Assembly (NCBI GenBank): GCA_013397455.1
Contig: VYZB01000748.1
Span: 107,444-171,443 of the forward strand
Direction of reading: 5' to 3'
From: Crotophaga sulcirostris
Lineage: Eukaryota; Chordata; Aves; Cuculiformes; Crotophagidae
Length of the DNA: 64,000 nucleotides
Every line of letters starts with the position of its first letter. The first letter of the stretch is position 1. The notes under the pieces were generated by a model. That model made no database searches and had not been told where the DNA came from. It saw nothing but the letters and a program-made list of their open reading frames with translations. Below are positions 48,036 through 58,968 of this stretch, piece by piece. A program made the translations under genes and the position numbers.

Positions 48036-48336
48036 GAGGGTTGTGATGAGGTGGGGCTCTTGGTCTCTGCTCTCAAGTAACAAGCAATAGGATGAAAGGA
48101 AATGGTCTCAAATTGTGCCGGGGAGGTTTAGACTGAATATTAGGAATCATTTCTATTCTGAAACAGTGGTGAAGCCTTGGACGAGGCTGCCCAGGGCAGT
48201 GGTGGAGTCTCTGTCCATGGAGGGGTCCAAAAATCTGTAGAAATGGCACTTCAATACATGATTTAGCAGGCATGGTGAGGTTGGACTGGAAAATCTTAGA
48301 GGTCTTTTCCAACCTTAATGATCCCATGATTCTATG
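48036..48336 (+). mobile_element. CR1 LINE, 3' 300 bp (class B)
   Basis: GAGGTGGGGCTCTTGGTC, CAAGTAACAAGCAATAGG, CTGCCCAGGGCAGTGGTGG and the tail GGTCTTTTCCAACCTTAATG with ATTCTATG place it with the copies at 3714 and 39087. Scattered substitutions (for example GGATGAAAGG) suggest moderate age. Confidence 0.94.
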
Positions 48337-49291
48337 TGTGCACCACAATCCTTTCCAGTCCTGCTTTCCACTGAAGAATCGCTTGTACCAGCAAGTTTCC
48401 CTATGCAGGGCAGAGCATCCGAGCCTGCCCATGTGGGCACTGCCTGTTGAGGGAATGGAGAGAGACCCTCAGAGAGAGGAGAACATTTCTCCTCTCCCCT
48501 TCCAGGCCACCCACTGAACTCCAGCCACCCTGGGCAGCCCATCAGGGTTATAATGGAATCACTGGTACGTCCCTGCCCACCTTTTCCCTGCAAGACTGAA
48601 CACCCGTGGTCTCTTGGGGGGGACAAGGTTGGATGGGTTTCCAGCATCATTTCAGCAGGTGAGTTTAGTCAGGGTTTTCCTTACTCCCCTCCCAGCTCGG
48701 GGGAGAGGTACCCTGACCCACATACCAGCATCGCTGCTTTCAGGGACGAGCCCCGATGGGTCCTGGGGAACAAAACCAGGTCAGCCCAGCACCGCGGGCA
48801 CCCCAGTTCTCCTCCCCACCACCTGGGAAGGGAAAGTAGGGCAGAAGGAGGATGTGCCAGGTCCCCACGTCCCTGCCCCATCACAGCCCTGGCTCTGCCA
48901 GCGCTCCCCATCCCCAAATCCTCCTCCTCGAAATAAGAGAACCACATTTGAGTAAACTTATTTAGGGAGGAATTTCCTTAAAGCTACTGAACTAATTCCA
49001 TATGGATGTGATTCCCCCCACTCATCTGCTGTTGCATCTCTTGAAATGCCCTTCGACTCCTTGCCCCCTTTCCCCTCGCCTCTCGCCGGAGCAGGCAGGG
49101 GAGATAAGGGGCAATTGGTATGCTTTGCAGAGACTTTGGGACATCGGGGATTTATTTTAATCCAGTCCATTAATCAATTTCTCTGTTGAAATTGAATTAA
49201 CTGTCTTTCATCAGCGTTACATCCTGGGACTTGAAAACAGTCAGAGGCGCAGAGGAATGCAGATGAGGCGGCAGCGCTGCCTGCCCCTGCA

Positions 49292-49959
49292 NNNNNNNNN
49301 NNNNNNNNNNNNNNNNNNNNNNNNNNNNNNNNNNNNNNNNNNNNNNNNNNNNNNNNNNNNNNNNNNNNNNNNNNNNNNNNNNNNNNNNNNNNNNNNNNNN
49401 NNNNNNNNNNNNNNNNNNNNNNNNNNNNNNNNNNNNNNNNNNNNNNNNNNNNNNNNNNNNNNNNNNNNNNNNNNNNNNNNNNNNNNNNNNNNNNNNNNNN
49501 NNNNNNNNNNNNNNNNNNNNNNNNNNNNNNNNNNNNNNNNNNNNNNNNNNNNNNNNNNNNNNNNNNNNNNNNNNNNNNNNNNNNNNNNNNNNNNNNNNNN
49601 NNNNNNNNNNNNNNNNNNNNNNNNNNNNNNNNNNNNNNNNNNNNNNNNNNNNNNNNNNNNNNNNNNNNNNNNNNNNNNNNNNNNNNNNNNNNNNNNNNNN
49701 NNNNNNNNNNNNNNNNNNNNNNNNNNNNNNNNNNNNNNNNNNNNNNNNNNNNNNNNNNNNNNNNNNNNNNNNNNNNNNNNNNNNNNNNNNNNNNNNNNNN
49801 NNNNNNNNNNNNNNNNNNNNNNNNNNNNNNNNNNNNNNNNNNNNNNNNNNNNNNNNNNNNNNNNNNNNNNNNNNNNNNNNNNNNNNNNNNNNNNNNNNNN
49901 NNNNNNNNNNNNNNNNNNNNNNNNNNNNNNNNNNNNNNNNNNNNNNNNNNNNNNNNNNN
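49292..49959. other. Assembly gap, 668 N
   Basis: A run of 668 undetermined bases. The left edge is CTGCCTGCCCCTGCA and the right edge is a CATCCCTGCCTG-type tandem repeat, so the missing DNA is probably a continuation of this C/T-rich array that the assembler could not resolve. Confidence 0.98.
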
Positions 49960-50046
49960 CCCCTCCTACCCCTGCATCCCTGCCTGTCACCCAGCATCCC
50001 TGCCTGCATCTGCATCCCTGCAAACACATCCCTGCCTGCACCCCCC
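49960..50046. repeat. C/T-rich tandem repeat at the gap edge
   Basis: GCATCCCTGCCTG-like units recur with interruptions (CACCCAGCATCCCTGCC, TGCATCTGCATCCCTGC, ACACATCCCTGCCTGC). Period is about 12-24 bp. The true array length is hidden by the adjacent gap. Confidence 0.8.
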
Positions 50047-50481
50047 AGGCAGCACCAACTCCTCAGCTCTGCAGACGGGCCTTTGGTGCCTGCCGGGTCT
50101 CAGCAAGGCACGAGGCTCTCATCAGCCCCTAATTGGGGAATGAAGGAGACAAGGCATCATCCCACAGGACTCCTCTCCCTTTCTTAACTAAACAAATTCA
50201 CCATCAACTCTCACTCCTTCCTATTCCTCTCGTTGGGGCAGGGCGGGGAATATTTGCTTGAAATGCAATTTAAAATGAAAGCGAATCAGATCTGGCTCCC
50301 TGATTCAAAGACAAAATGCTTATTACTCTGCTCTCCCTGCCACTGGGATCTCTAATGCTATGGAAATTTGACGGTGCTGAAAGAAACAGGTCCTTGCATT
50401 TCTGCCTGGAAATCTCCCTTTCCCACCACTCTTCGTGGGATAATTGAAGGTAACTGGGGACAATGGCAACTGTCAAGGACT

Positions 50482-50890
50482 CAACATGAAGATGATCTCA
50501 AGGTTGGAGCACCTGCCATACAGGGACAGGCTGAGAGAGTTGGGGTTGTTGAGCCTGGAGAAGAGAAGGCTCCAGGGAGACTTTAGAGCAGCTGGGGAGG
50601 GGCTCTTGATCAGGGAATGTAGGGATAGGAGGAGGGGGAAGAGTTTTGAGCTGAAAGAGGGGAGCTTGATGTGAGATCTTAGGGAGAAATATTTTTCTGT
50701 GAGGGTGAGGAGGCCCTGGCCCAGGTTGCCCAGAGCAGCGGTGGCTGCCCCATCCCTGGAGGTCTCCAAGGCCAGGTTGGATGGGGCTTGGAGCCCCCGA
50801 TCCAGTGGGAGGTGTCCCTGTCCGTGCCAGGGGGTGGAACTGGAAGGGCTTTGAGGTCCCTTCCAGCCCAACACATTCCATGATTCTACG
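50482..50890 (+). mobile_element. CR1 LINE, 3' 410 bp (class A)
   Basis: The copy starts at ACATGAAGATGATCTCAAGG and runs through CAGGCTGAGAGAGTTGGGG, GAGCCTGGAGAAGAGAAGG and GTGAGGGTGAGGAGGCCC. It ends CCTTCCAGCCCAACACATTC plus CATGATTCTACG. About 30 bp around CTCCAGTACTGAAAGGGG are deleted (junction near 50592). Confidence 0.95.
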
Positions 50891-51634
50891 AACAATTCAT
50901 GCATGGTCCATCTTCTGTACATCATTACTGCCTCATCCTCACATCAAATCCCATCTAGAGACTCCTCTGCTACCCTTTCTGCTCAGCTACCTCCATAACA
51001 TGATCCAGCATCCACCTGGATCAATAGGAGCTCCTCTGTTCACATCAATAAATATTGGAGTAGAGAGTAAACCAGGGCTCTGGATAACAGCTTTATTTTA
51101 ATTAGTCTGCAGCCTTCCAGACATTAGTTCTCAACAGCTTAACTCAGTGCGAGGTGCAACCAAGACCCCACTAGAGCATATTAGTTTCCTACCCTGGCCT
51201 AAGTAGCAAGGAATCAGAGTAGAATTTGCAAAAGAGTAAAGTTGCTGCATTATTTAAAAATTTGCTGATGAATAATTTAGTCAAATGAGTCTGTGAACGT
51301 TAGACAATATCACATTACAAAATAAATCAATTACAATATACAGAAAAAAAACCCTCCTTGGCTCATTGAAAAACACTGCAAAGGCAAAGAATACTCCCTT
51401 TATTAAAAAACAGGGAGAGTTTTAAATAAGAATCTCTTACAATAATCGAACCACTACCTTAAGCATCTCCTTCTCAGAGCCACAAATGGAGGAAGCATCC
51501 TTCTCCCTCAGCAGTTTCTCTCCATTAAAATTCCTCTCCTGTTTTGGCAAGGTTAACTTTGAACCTGCCAGGTATCCTGGCTTAGGGAATGGTTGAGTTA
51601 GTTGTCTGCAAATACACATAAATTAGCATTTATT
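50891..51634. other. AT-rich unique spacer
   Basis: Positions 51220-51430 are strongly AT-rich (TTATTTAAAAATTTGC, CAAAATAAATCAATTACAA). No ORF, repeat or RNA gene is recognised. Confidence 0.45.
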
Positions 51635-52014
51635 TGGGTCCAGAGGAGACCATGAAGCTGATCCGAGGGCTGGAGCACCTCTGCTATGAGGACAGGCTGG
51701 GAGAGTTGGAGTTGTTCAGCCTGGAGAAGAGAAGGCTCCCAGAAGACTTTAGAGCAGCCTCCAGTACTGAAAGGGGCTCCAGGAAACTGGGGAGGGACTT
51801 TTTCCAAGGGCTTGGAGTGATAGGGGGTAATGGTTTTAAATTGGAAGGGGGAAGATTTAGATGAGACATTAGGAAGAAATTCTTCGTGATGAGGGTGGGG
51901 AGGCCCTGGCCCAGGTTGCCCAGAGCAGTGGTGGCTGCCCCATCCCTGGAGGTGTTCCAGGCCAGGTTGGATGGGGTTTGGAGCCCCCTGATCCAGTGGG
52001 AGGTGTCCCTGCCC
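51635..52014 (+). mobile_element. CR1 LINE, 3' terminus missing (class A)
   Basis: Intact from GGTCCAGAGGAGACCATG through GAGGACAGGCTGGGAGAG, CAGCCTCCAGTACTGAAAGG and GTGGTGGCTGCCCCATCC to GGGAGGTGTCCCTGCCC, then lost. The last 60-65 bp including the CTTCCAACCCAAACC tail are absent. Loss of the priming end implies a deletion after insertion. Confidence 0.95.
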
Positions 52015-52644
52015 TTTTTGACTGGGGGATTCTCAGCAAAGCCAAATCACCAAAAAATAACCCAAGCTTGGCTCTGTCCCGCGTGGGGCTGAGCTGCAGG
52101 GTCACAGCCAAAACTGCAGAGAAGAGGCTCAAAACCATGCAGCAAGCTGCTAAAGCTGGGCTTAACGGTGCTTACACTGGCGTCCCAGGGACAAAAGCAG
52201 ATGTGGATCTCCCTTCCTACTCCCACACCAGCACCTCTGCAAGGGAAATGGATTGGGACTGAGCATCTTAAACAAATTCCTTAGACCTTCTGGAACTGCA
52301 GGAGAAATAGGCTTCTCCTGTGTTAATTAAATCATAAGAGGAAATGATAGTGTGGATAAAAGCAGCAAGTAGGGAGCGGTTGGGGGCTGCTGCGACCTGC
52401 GCTGATGACGGCTGATTTTGCTTTAGCATGACTGCCTTGGGTGAGCAGACAGAAATGTGCTGAAGCAGAGGCTTTTGTCAAGCTCGGGCCAAAACACATC
52501 TGTGAATAATTGAACAATATTCACGTCGGAGGAGTCAGCAATTTAGCGCAGGCTGGGAGGAAAGGGAATGTTTTTTGGAGAGGGAGAGGAGGCAAAGGCA
52601 GCTCCGGATGGTTCGTCAACACCTGGGAAGTGAGATGTGCAAAG
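52015..52644. other. Unique spacer
   Basis: No gene or repeat is recognised. Positions 52320-52350 and 52500-52530 are AT-rich. Confidence 0.5.
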
Positions 52645-52890
52645 GTGGTCAGGGAAAGTTTAGGCTTGATATTAGGAAAAAGTTCTTCCCTGAAAGGGTG
52701 ATTGGCCATTGGAATGCGCTGCCCGGGGAGGTGGTGGAGTCGCCAACCCTGGAGGTGTTTAAGAGGAGATTGAATGAGGCACTCAGTGCCATGGTTTAGA
52801 TGCTGGGTTGATGTTGATGTTGGGTTATAGGTTGGACTCAATGATCTCAGAGGTCCTTCCCAACCTTGTGATACTGTGATACTGTGGTGC
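52645..52890 (+). mobile_element. CR1 LINE, 3' 245 bp (class D)
   Basis: GGCTTGATATTAGGAAAAAG, GGGTGATTGGCCATTGG, GAGGTGGTGGAGTCGCC and AGGTTGGACTCAATGATCTC precede a tail of GATACTGT octamers instead of ATTCTATG. It is paired by sequence with the copy at 60790. Confidence 0.93.
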
Positions 52891-53369
52891 TGTACCTCGT
52901 GTGTTCGTGCATGGGCAGAGCCCACTGTGCAATGGCCAGGATGCATCAGTGGATGGGAGAGAAAGCCAAGAGGAGGAGGAAGGTGGTGGGGAAAGGTGAT
53001 AGTTGTAATAGCAGCTTTTGAATCCTGCATCATTTTTCTCCCCAGGAAAGGTCAGAGACAGCCAGCCCTATTAACAAGGACCTTTGGTGGAGAAAATTGC
53101 CTTGTGAGAGGGCAATTTCCAGGAGTGACACTCTATTGATTGCATTGACTGCCCACTGGTGTCATTTAGAGACCGTCGGGCTGCTGCTCCAGTGCTTCAT
53201 CCCGTGCCAGCCTCCTCCCGACACGCCGTGACCCCGGGCTGTCTGCCCTCACTCCTCTGCTTCACGGCTCCATGGGAGAAAATGCAAAAATAACAGGGAA
53301 ATTGCTGGAAAAAGAAAGGGATGGGCATGGGTCAGAGCAGGGCTGATCAGCTAAAACAAGATTTTTCCG
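52891..53369. other. Unique spacer
   Basis: Nothing recognised; a short CpG-containing stretch lies at 53170-53240. Confidence 0.5.
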
Positions 53370-53665
53370 CTCTGCTGTGGTGCAGCCCCACCTTGAGCAC
53401 TGGATGCAGTTTTGGGCACCACAGGATAAAAAGGATCTAAAGCTACTGTAGGGCTTGTAGAGGAGGGCATGGAGTTAGTGAAGGGTTTAGAGGGGAAGTG
53501 CGTGAGGAGTGGCTGAAGTCAGGCACCAAGGCTGACAATATTCCAGAAAAACAACCTCAGACCTACAGTGTGAATGTTGGGGTTGTCCTGTGCAGGGACA
53601 GGAGTTGGACTCAATGATCCTTGTAGGTCCCTCCCAACTCAGGCCATTCTATAATTCTATGATTT
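53370..53665 (+). mobile_element. CR1 LINE with internal deletion (class C)
   Basis: It begins with the ORF2 end (GCAGCCCCACCTTGAGCACT), reaches GAGTGGCTGAAGTCA and then jumps at about 53520-53535 to GGCTGACAATATTCC, omitting about 220 bp found in the copy at 41150. The tail CTCCCAACTCAGGCCATTC and two octamers are intact. Confidence 0.94.
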
Positions 53666-54552
53666 CAGTCTGTGAATTCTTGTGCCAGAAGGATGAGGCC
53701 ATGGTGTAAGGAGGAGCTGGGACTCCCTCAGGCTGTTTTGGCCCTGAGAGACCCAGCTGGGAGAAGAGAGCTCAGGCAAGCCTTGGTCCTCATGCTAAGA
53801 TTTTCCCATCAGCCTCAGGCTCAAGGGCAGCACAGTGATGCTCGTCTTTCAAAACCAGCCTGCCCACACGCACCTTGGCAAGCCCGAAGGTTGAGAAAAC
53901 TGGGAAACCAAACTACTGCAAAGAAAGCGATGGGAGGGGACGCAAAGGGTTTGCAGCATCTTAGAGAAAAACCTGGGAGAAGCAAAACGTTTCATCTTTG
54001 AAAGAATCTCCGCTCTCATTTTCAAAACAGTTCTTGACCTACAAATCAACATCAGTGAAACTCTTCGATTGTTTCTGACTGGCGCGTTTTGGGCTGAAAA
54101 AACCTATCACAGCTTTTGCACTCCTGAAGCTCCAGATCCTTCAGCAAAGCCCCACTGGAACTGACTGCAACTGGTTCCCCTCTGGCCACACACACAGTTT
54201 CCCACCACCCTTAGTAGCACAGCAGAACATGCGTCTCACTAAGCCCTGGCTCCTGAACACGTTTGTAAATCTGCAGTAATAATAGCGCGAACAATAGTAA
54301 ATCTTCGCTCCGATGTTCAAGGCTGACATTTCTCCTGCAAACACAAATTTGTTTTTCCCCTGAACAACCTTGTTTATAAATAAAGACATCCCACCCTCCC
54401 CGTCCTCCTGCTCGCCGTACTCGAGGCAACACGACAGCTGAACAAAGCCGAGAGAAGCAGCTGGCAGCTTCGCAAGGAGCAGCAGTGGAGGAAGACAGCG
54501 TGGGGTTAAATTGCACAGGTCAGGCCAGGGGGCACCCACTGCAGTTCTCAAC
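53666..54552. other. Unique spacer
   Basis: No coding or RNA signal recognised; a minus-strand frame of 152 codons (54141-54599) is unrecognisable and overlaps CR1. Confidence 0.5.
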
Positions 54553-54974
54553 ATGGAATCATTAAGGTTGGAAAAGACCTCTAAGCTCATCCAGTCCAAA
54601 CGTCAGTCCAACCCCATTGTGTCTGCTAAACCATGTCCCAAATTACCAGGTCTGCACGTTCTTCGAACTCCTCCAGGGATGGAGACTCCATCACTGCCCT
54701 GGGCAGCCTGGTCCAGTGCTTCACTGCTCTTTTAGTAAAGAAATTTTGCCTGATTTCCAGAACCTCCCCTGGCACAACTTGAGGTCATTTCCTCTGATCC
54801 TACCACTTGTTGCTTGAGAGAAGACACCAGCGCCCACCTCACCACAACCTCCTTTCCAGGAGCTGCAGGGAGCGATGAGGTCTCCCCTCAGCCTCCTCTC
54901 CTCTAAACAGCCCCAGGTCCCTCAACTGCTCCCAGAACCCCTGGGCTCCAGACCCTTCCCCAGCTCTGTTCTCC
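54553..54974 (-). mobile_element. CR1 LINE, 3' 420 bp (class B)
   Basis: The copy opens with only one partial octamer, then GGAATCATTAAGGTTGG and GGAAAAGACCTCTAAGC. It continues with CTGCCCTGGGCAGCCTGG, CACTTGTTGCTTGAGAG, GGTCTCCCCTCAGCCTCC and GACCCTTCCCCAGCTCTG. A short deletion removes part of the CTCCAGGCTAAACAG segment. Confidence 0.95.
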
Positions 54975-57202
54975 TTCTCTCCTTCCTAATATTTTTTTTC
55001 CATTATCACATGCACTCATCACACTAAAGCCACCTCCTCCCCTCTGGTTGCACCTGGTGTGCTCCCTCCTTGCAATGATTTGAGGCAAGAGTCGAGAGAG
55101 GTCAGCAAGGAGCTTGCAAGCTTGACATCCCTGCACACCTAGGGAGACATCCTCCAGCTTTCCTGCCAGCAGCACAGGTTCCAAAAGGAGAGGAGAGGTG
55201 CCAGCCCCTGTCACCCCACTGCTGGGACCTCAGCAGAGCAAGGACCTGCAGCCAGCAGGGAGCGGCGCGTTGGCTGGAGGGGCTGCGGAGCCCGGCGGGC
55301 GAGCGAAACACGAGCAAGCGCGCTCCAAGAAAGCATCTGGGCTTCAGGCTCGCTGCCCATTTTTCAGGCTTATTTGCAAGCTATGGCACAGCAAGGCAGG
55401 AGCATTATGTGCTCAAGCTACCAGAAAAGCAGGGAAATGGAGGGGATGGCAGATTGAATGATGGCTTGGCCTGAGCTGTGCCAGATGCAGGAGGGGCTTC
55501 GGGGAAACTGGGCTGCAGGGACAGATGGTGGCATCCCCAGGACCTGCTCTTTGGGGCTGGCACTGCTGAGTGAGCATCCCTCCCGTGGTCCCCAAGGGGA
55601 GTAGGTTGGGTCCCTCCACTGCCAGCAAAAGCATCCAAGGATTAGCGAGCGATTAGGAACTGCTTTGAAAACGTAAAAGCACAACAGAAGTGATAATTAT
55701 TTAATAAGCAAGAATAATAATGAAAAGCAACCAGCACAGAGCAGCCAGGATCTGCAAGTCTGGATTTTTAGCAAAGGGGTGACTTGTGGGGACTGCAATT
55801 GTCCCCTCCATCCCTTCACTACCTGATCCCCTTGGGCTTCGCAGCCCAGATTCTGATCAATATTCTGTTAAAGAGGGAAGAATCCCTAAGAAGAAAGGCT
55901 GGAGATGCCTGTGGGATCCACTGGGAGATGGGGAGCGAAAAGCAGCGCCTGTGGGATGCAGCACTGGAGGGCTGCCAGGGTTTTCAGGAGGTGTTACAGC
56001 ATTAATAGTGATACCAGTGCCAGCAAAACCAGCATTCTTGCTGTTTTGAGGCGCACAGAGATGACAGGCAGAGCAACCATTGCTTCTCCCCAGGGTCCCA
56101 GCAGCCAGAGCTTGGACCCCCCAAGATGCTCCCCCTAAATTCCCACTGCAGCAGTGCTGGTGTCAGGATTTGCAGCCCCCCTCCCCAGCTCCCCGCAGCG
56201 CGAAGGAGAGTGATGAAAAGCAGGAGGGGAGCAACACGCACGAGGCTCTGTCTGCTCCTATAAACTGCTCCCACTTGGGGAGCCTGGGAAAGCCTCTGCA
56301 GGGCCTCCAAGGACCTGGGGAGATGTTGAGCTGCCTCATTCAGCTCCATCTGTCACTGAATGGAGAAGGGGCCCCTGCACAAGGTGTGCAGCCATTCTGG
56401 AGCTTTGCACCTTGCTTACAAGTTGCTGGGGCTCAGAGCCAAAAAAAAATAAAAAAATCACCCTGCTAGGGCTTCCCTTGTTGCCTCTCCAGCCTGGGAA
56501 TTGCATGGCCCAGGAGGAGTTTATTACCCAGCCCACAAGGGACGGCAACTCCTGTGCTTGTTTGCAGGGCGATGCCCATCCCGCTCCCCTGCTGCAAGTG
56601 AGGAAGGTGAAGAGCTATGTGGGGGTGAGGAAGGTCTGACCCTCCCTGGAAAACAGAGAAGCTGGAGCTGCCACCTTCTCTTTGTGGGAAAAAACCATCC
56701 TCAGCACATGGAAATAATCAGGGTAAACATAAAATTAACATGTTTCAGCCAGATTTGATGTGCTCCCCCACCTCCAGACGGATGCTTTCCCATCCTCAGC
56801 ATCCAACCTTGGCTGGGAGCTACCATATGGATTAGATTCTTTTCCTGGAACTTGTTCTATAACACATGCAGAAAATAAAGTTCCTTTCACTTGGGCCCAA
56901 AAGCTGCCCCTGCTCCCCATTTCCCTTTGACCTATCCTGTTTCTCCAGCCTATTAATGGGAATAATTACAGTCTGCTATGGAGTTACTGAAAATTATTTG
57001 ACAGAATCAAGCTCATTTCTAAAGTTTTTCCCAGGCCTTGGCAGCCCAAGGGAGGTGGCTGACACAAGGAATAATCATATTTTCTACTGGCATTGAGATA
57101 CCTGCTGCTCCTGGATGCAGGGCAGCACCGGGGAGGAGACAGGATTCAGCCAGCAGGGACTGTGTCCATCGTCCGAGCAGAGAGCAAGCGAAGGGCAATC
57201 AC
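54975..57202. other. Unique sequence, no gene recognised
   Basis: A CpG-dense 80-bp patch lies at 55255-55335 and an A-rich tract (A9-T-A7) at 56442-56458. No ORF with recognisable content is seen. Confidence 0.5.
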
Positions 57203-57690
57203 TCATAGAATCACAGAATGGGTTGGGTTGGAAGGGACCTCAAAGCCCATCCAGTTCCAACCCCTGCCATGGACAGGGACACCTCCCACTGCATCAGGGG
57301 GCTCCAAGCCCCATCCAACCTGGCCTTCAACACCTCCAGGGATGGGGCAGCCACCACTGCTCTGGGCAACCTGGGCCAGGGCTTCCCCACCCTCACAGCA
57401 AAACATTTCTCCCTAAGATCTCATCTCAATCTCACCTCTTCCAGCTCAAAACCCTTCTCCCTCATCCCATCCCTTCAGCCCCTGATCAAGAGCCCCTCCC
57501 CAGCTTTCCTGGAGCCCCTTTCAGCACTGGAGGCTGCTCTAAGGTCTCCCCACAGTCTTCTCTTCTCCAGGTTGAACAACCCCAACTCTCTCAGCCTGTC
57601 CTCATACAGGAGCTGCTCCAGCCCTTGGATCATCTCTGTGGCCTCGTCTGGACTCTCTCCAACAGCTCCAGGTCCTTCCTCTGCTGCAGA
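57203..57690 (-). mobile_element. CR1 LINE, 3' 490 bp, best-preserved class A copy
   Basis: The tail TCATAGAATCACAGAATGGG and TTGGGTTGGAAGGGACC are followed by every class A landmark in order, with no visible deletion, through CAGCCTTGGATCATCTC-type sequence to CTCTCCAACAGCTCCAGG. It can serve as the local reference for class A. No coding part is included. Confidence 0.96.
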
Positions 57691-58667
57691 AGACATTCTG
57701 AGATGCTGCTGACACAAGAAATTCACTGCAAAATAGTTTGCACATGAGTTTGAAGGAGACATTCCTTGCTTCCTTGGTGTGGAGCATCAGCCAGGCAGGT
57801 TTTGCATGGAAAAGTCTTCTCCAGGGCACCCAGCAGGTTCATTCAGCTCAGATTTTCCCCCTCCAAAGGGCACCAGTAGAAATATCAGGCTCTCATGGGG
57901 AATTTTGACGCACATTTCCACCGCAGACAAGTGAAAGCAGTGGCAGCTTTAATGGAATATAGAGCCAAGGGGGAAAAAAATTAAATCAATTCAGTATTGA
58001 AAGACTCTTTTTCCAGAATTAGGATTCAAGTGAAAACACATTTAAATAGCAACATTTCCAAGCGATGGGTAAAACCACAATTCCTGTGCGTAGGAAGGGA
58101 AGAAAAAAAACCACAAATCCAACTTTCTTTCTCCGATGCGATGGCTCAGGCCCAGTGGTGGAGATGTGAACTCAGTGGGAAAACTGGAGTGTCAAGGCCA
58201 GATGCCAGGGTGACGGCCGCGCGAGGAGCAGGGGGAATTCTCCTCCGCCTTCCCGCAGGCTGCTGATCTCTCACGGCTCTCCTGGGGCATCCAGAGGCTG
58301 TTGGTTGTGTCAAGAAGCCGCTGCCATGCCCTCCCCAAGGCAGGGATGGTGTCTGAACGGCCCCTGCCTTGCAGCGCTGTCTGCTCGGCTCTTCGGGGAG
58401 AACCGGAGCAGCGGCAGCAGGTTTAGAAACCTGAAATAAATCGGCGCGGCGGCTCAAAGCAGATGAAGGCGCAGACGGTGCTTGCCGGCGCACGGTGGGA
58501 AATTAAAATTGATGCTCAGGTCCCAGCTCCACAGAGCTGCTCTGACCCACTTGCAGGAGGAAAACCTCTTGTAAAGGGCCTGTCGGATGCTCACTTAACT
58601 CCTGCAAGCCCTGCTTGTCCACACCATCCCAAGCTCTCTCTGCTTTAGACCCCAAAGCCAGGCAGAT
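57691..58667. other. Unique sequence ending in a CpG-rich patch
   Basis: The left half is AT-rich without features. The CpG-rich patch at 58213-58496 is listed separately. Confidence 0.5.
58213..58496. promoter_or_regulatory. CpG-rich patch
   Basis: About 23 CpGs by hand count lie in 284 bp, concentrated at 58213-58260 and 58360-58496. A perfect palindrome CAGGTTTAGAAACCTG sits at 58418-58433 near the right edge. No promoter element or exon is recognisable; a weak island or GC-rich unique DNA are equally possible. Confidence 0.3.
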
Positions 58668-58725
58668 CATAAAATCATTGACCTTGGAGGTCTTTTCCAA
58701 CCATCAACCCAACAAAACAATTGTG
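58668..58725. mobile_element. CR1 3'-tail scrap of ambiguous orientation
   Basis: ATCATAAAATCATTGACC resembles the start of a minus-strand copy, while GAGGTCTTTTCCAACC followed by CAACAAAACAATT resembles a plus-strand B' tail. It may be two tails joined head to head or chance similarity. Confidence 0.45.
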
Positions 58726-58913
58726 GGCTTTTTTATCCAGGTGAGCATGGGATTGGAGCAAGAGGGAGATGAGAGCCTCAACCCTTCCCATGTCAATGCG
58801 AGAGCACAGCCAATATGCAGTAGATATTTCTTCCCACTACCTAGGTCAGAGAAAAGACTGTTCTCCTTGTGAAGGACCTCCATCGTTAAGAGTAAAAATC
58901 ACAACTTTGAGAT

Positions 58914-58968
58914 ATAGAATGGTTTGGGTTGGAAGGGACTTCAAAGCCCATCCAGTTCCACCCCCCAG
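58914..58968 (-). mobile_element. CR1 LINE, 3' tail scrap (class A)
   Basis: ATAGAATGGTTTGGGTTGG and GGACTTCAAAGCCCATCC, then CAGTTCCACCCCCC, match the last 55 bp of class A. The copy is truncated immediately afterwards. Confidence 0.9.

Larger units (their letters stand above)
48337..50481. other. Unique sequence interrupted by an assembly gap
   Basis: Sequence on both sides of the gap shows no gene. The segment 49140-49250 is AT-rich with TTAATCAATTTC. Frames crossing the gap consist mainly of unknown residues and are meaningless. Confidence 0.5.

Noticed and set aside
49197..50132. Frames of 266-291 codons across the gap
   Set aside because: Most of their residues are undetermined N sequence; no coding content can be claimed.
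57115..57747. 210-codon plus-strand frame
   Set aside because: It runs antisense through a CR1 3' end; the same translation recurs in every minus-strand class A copy.
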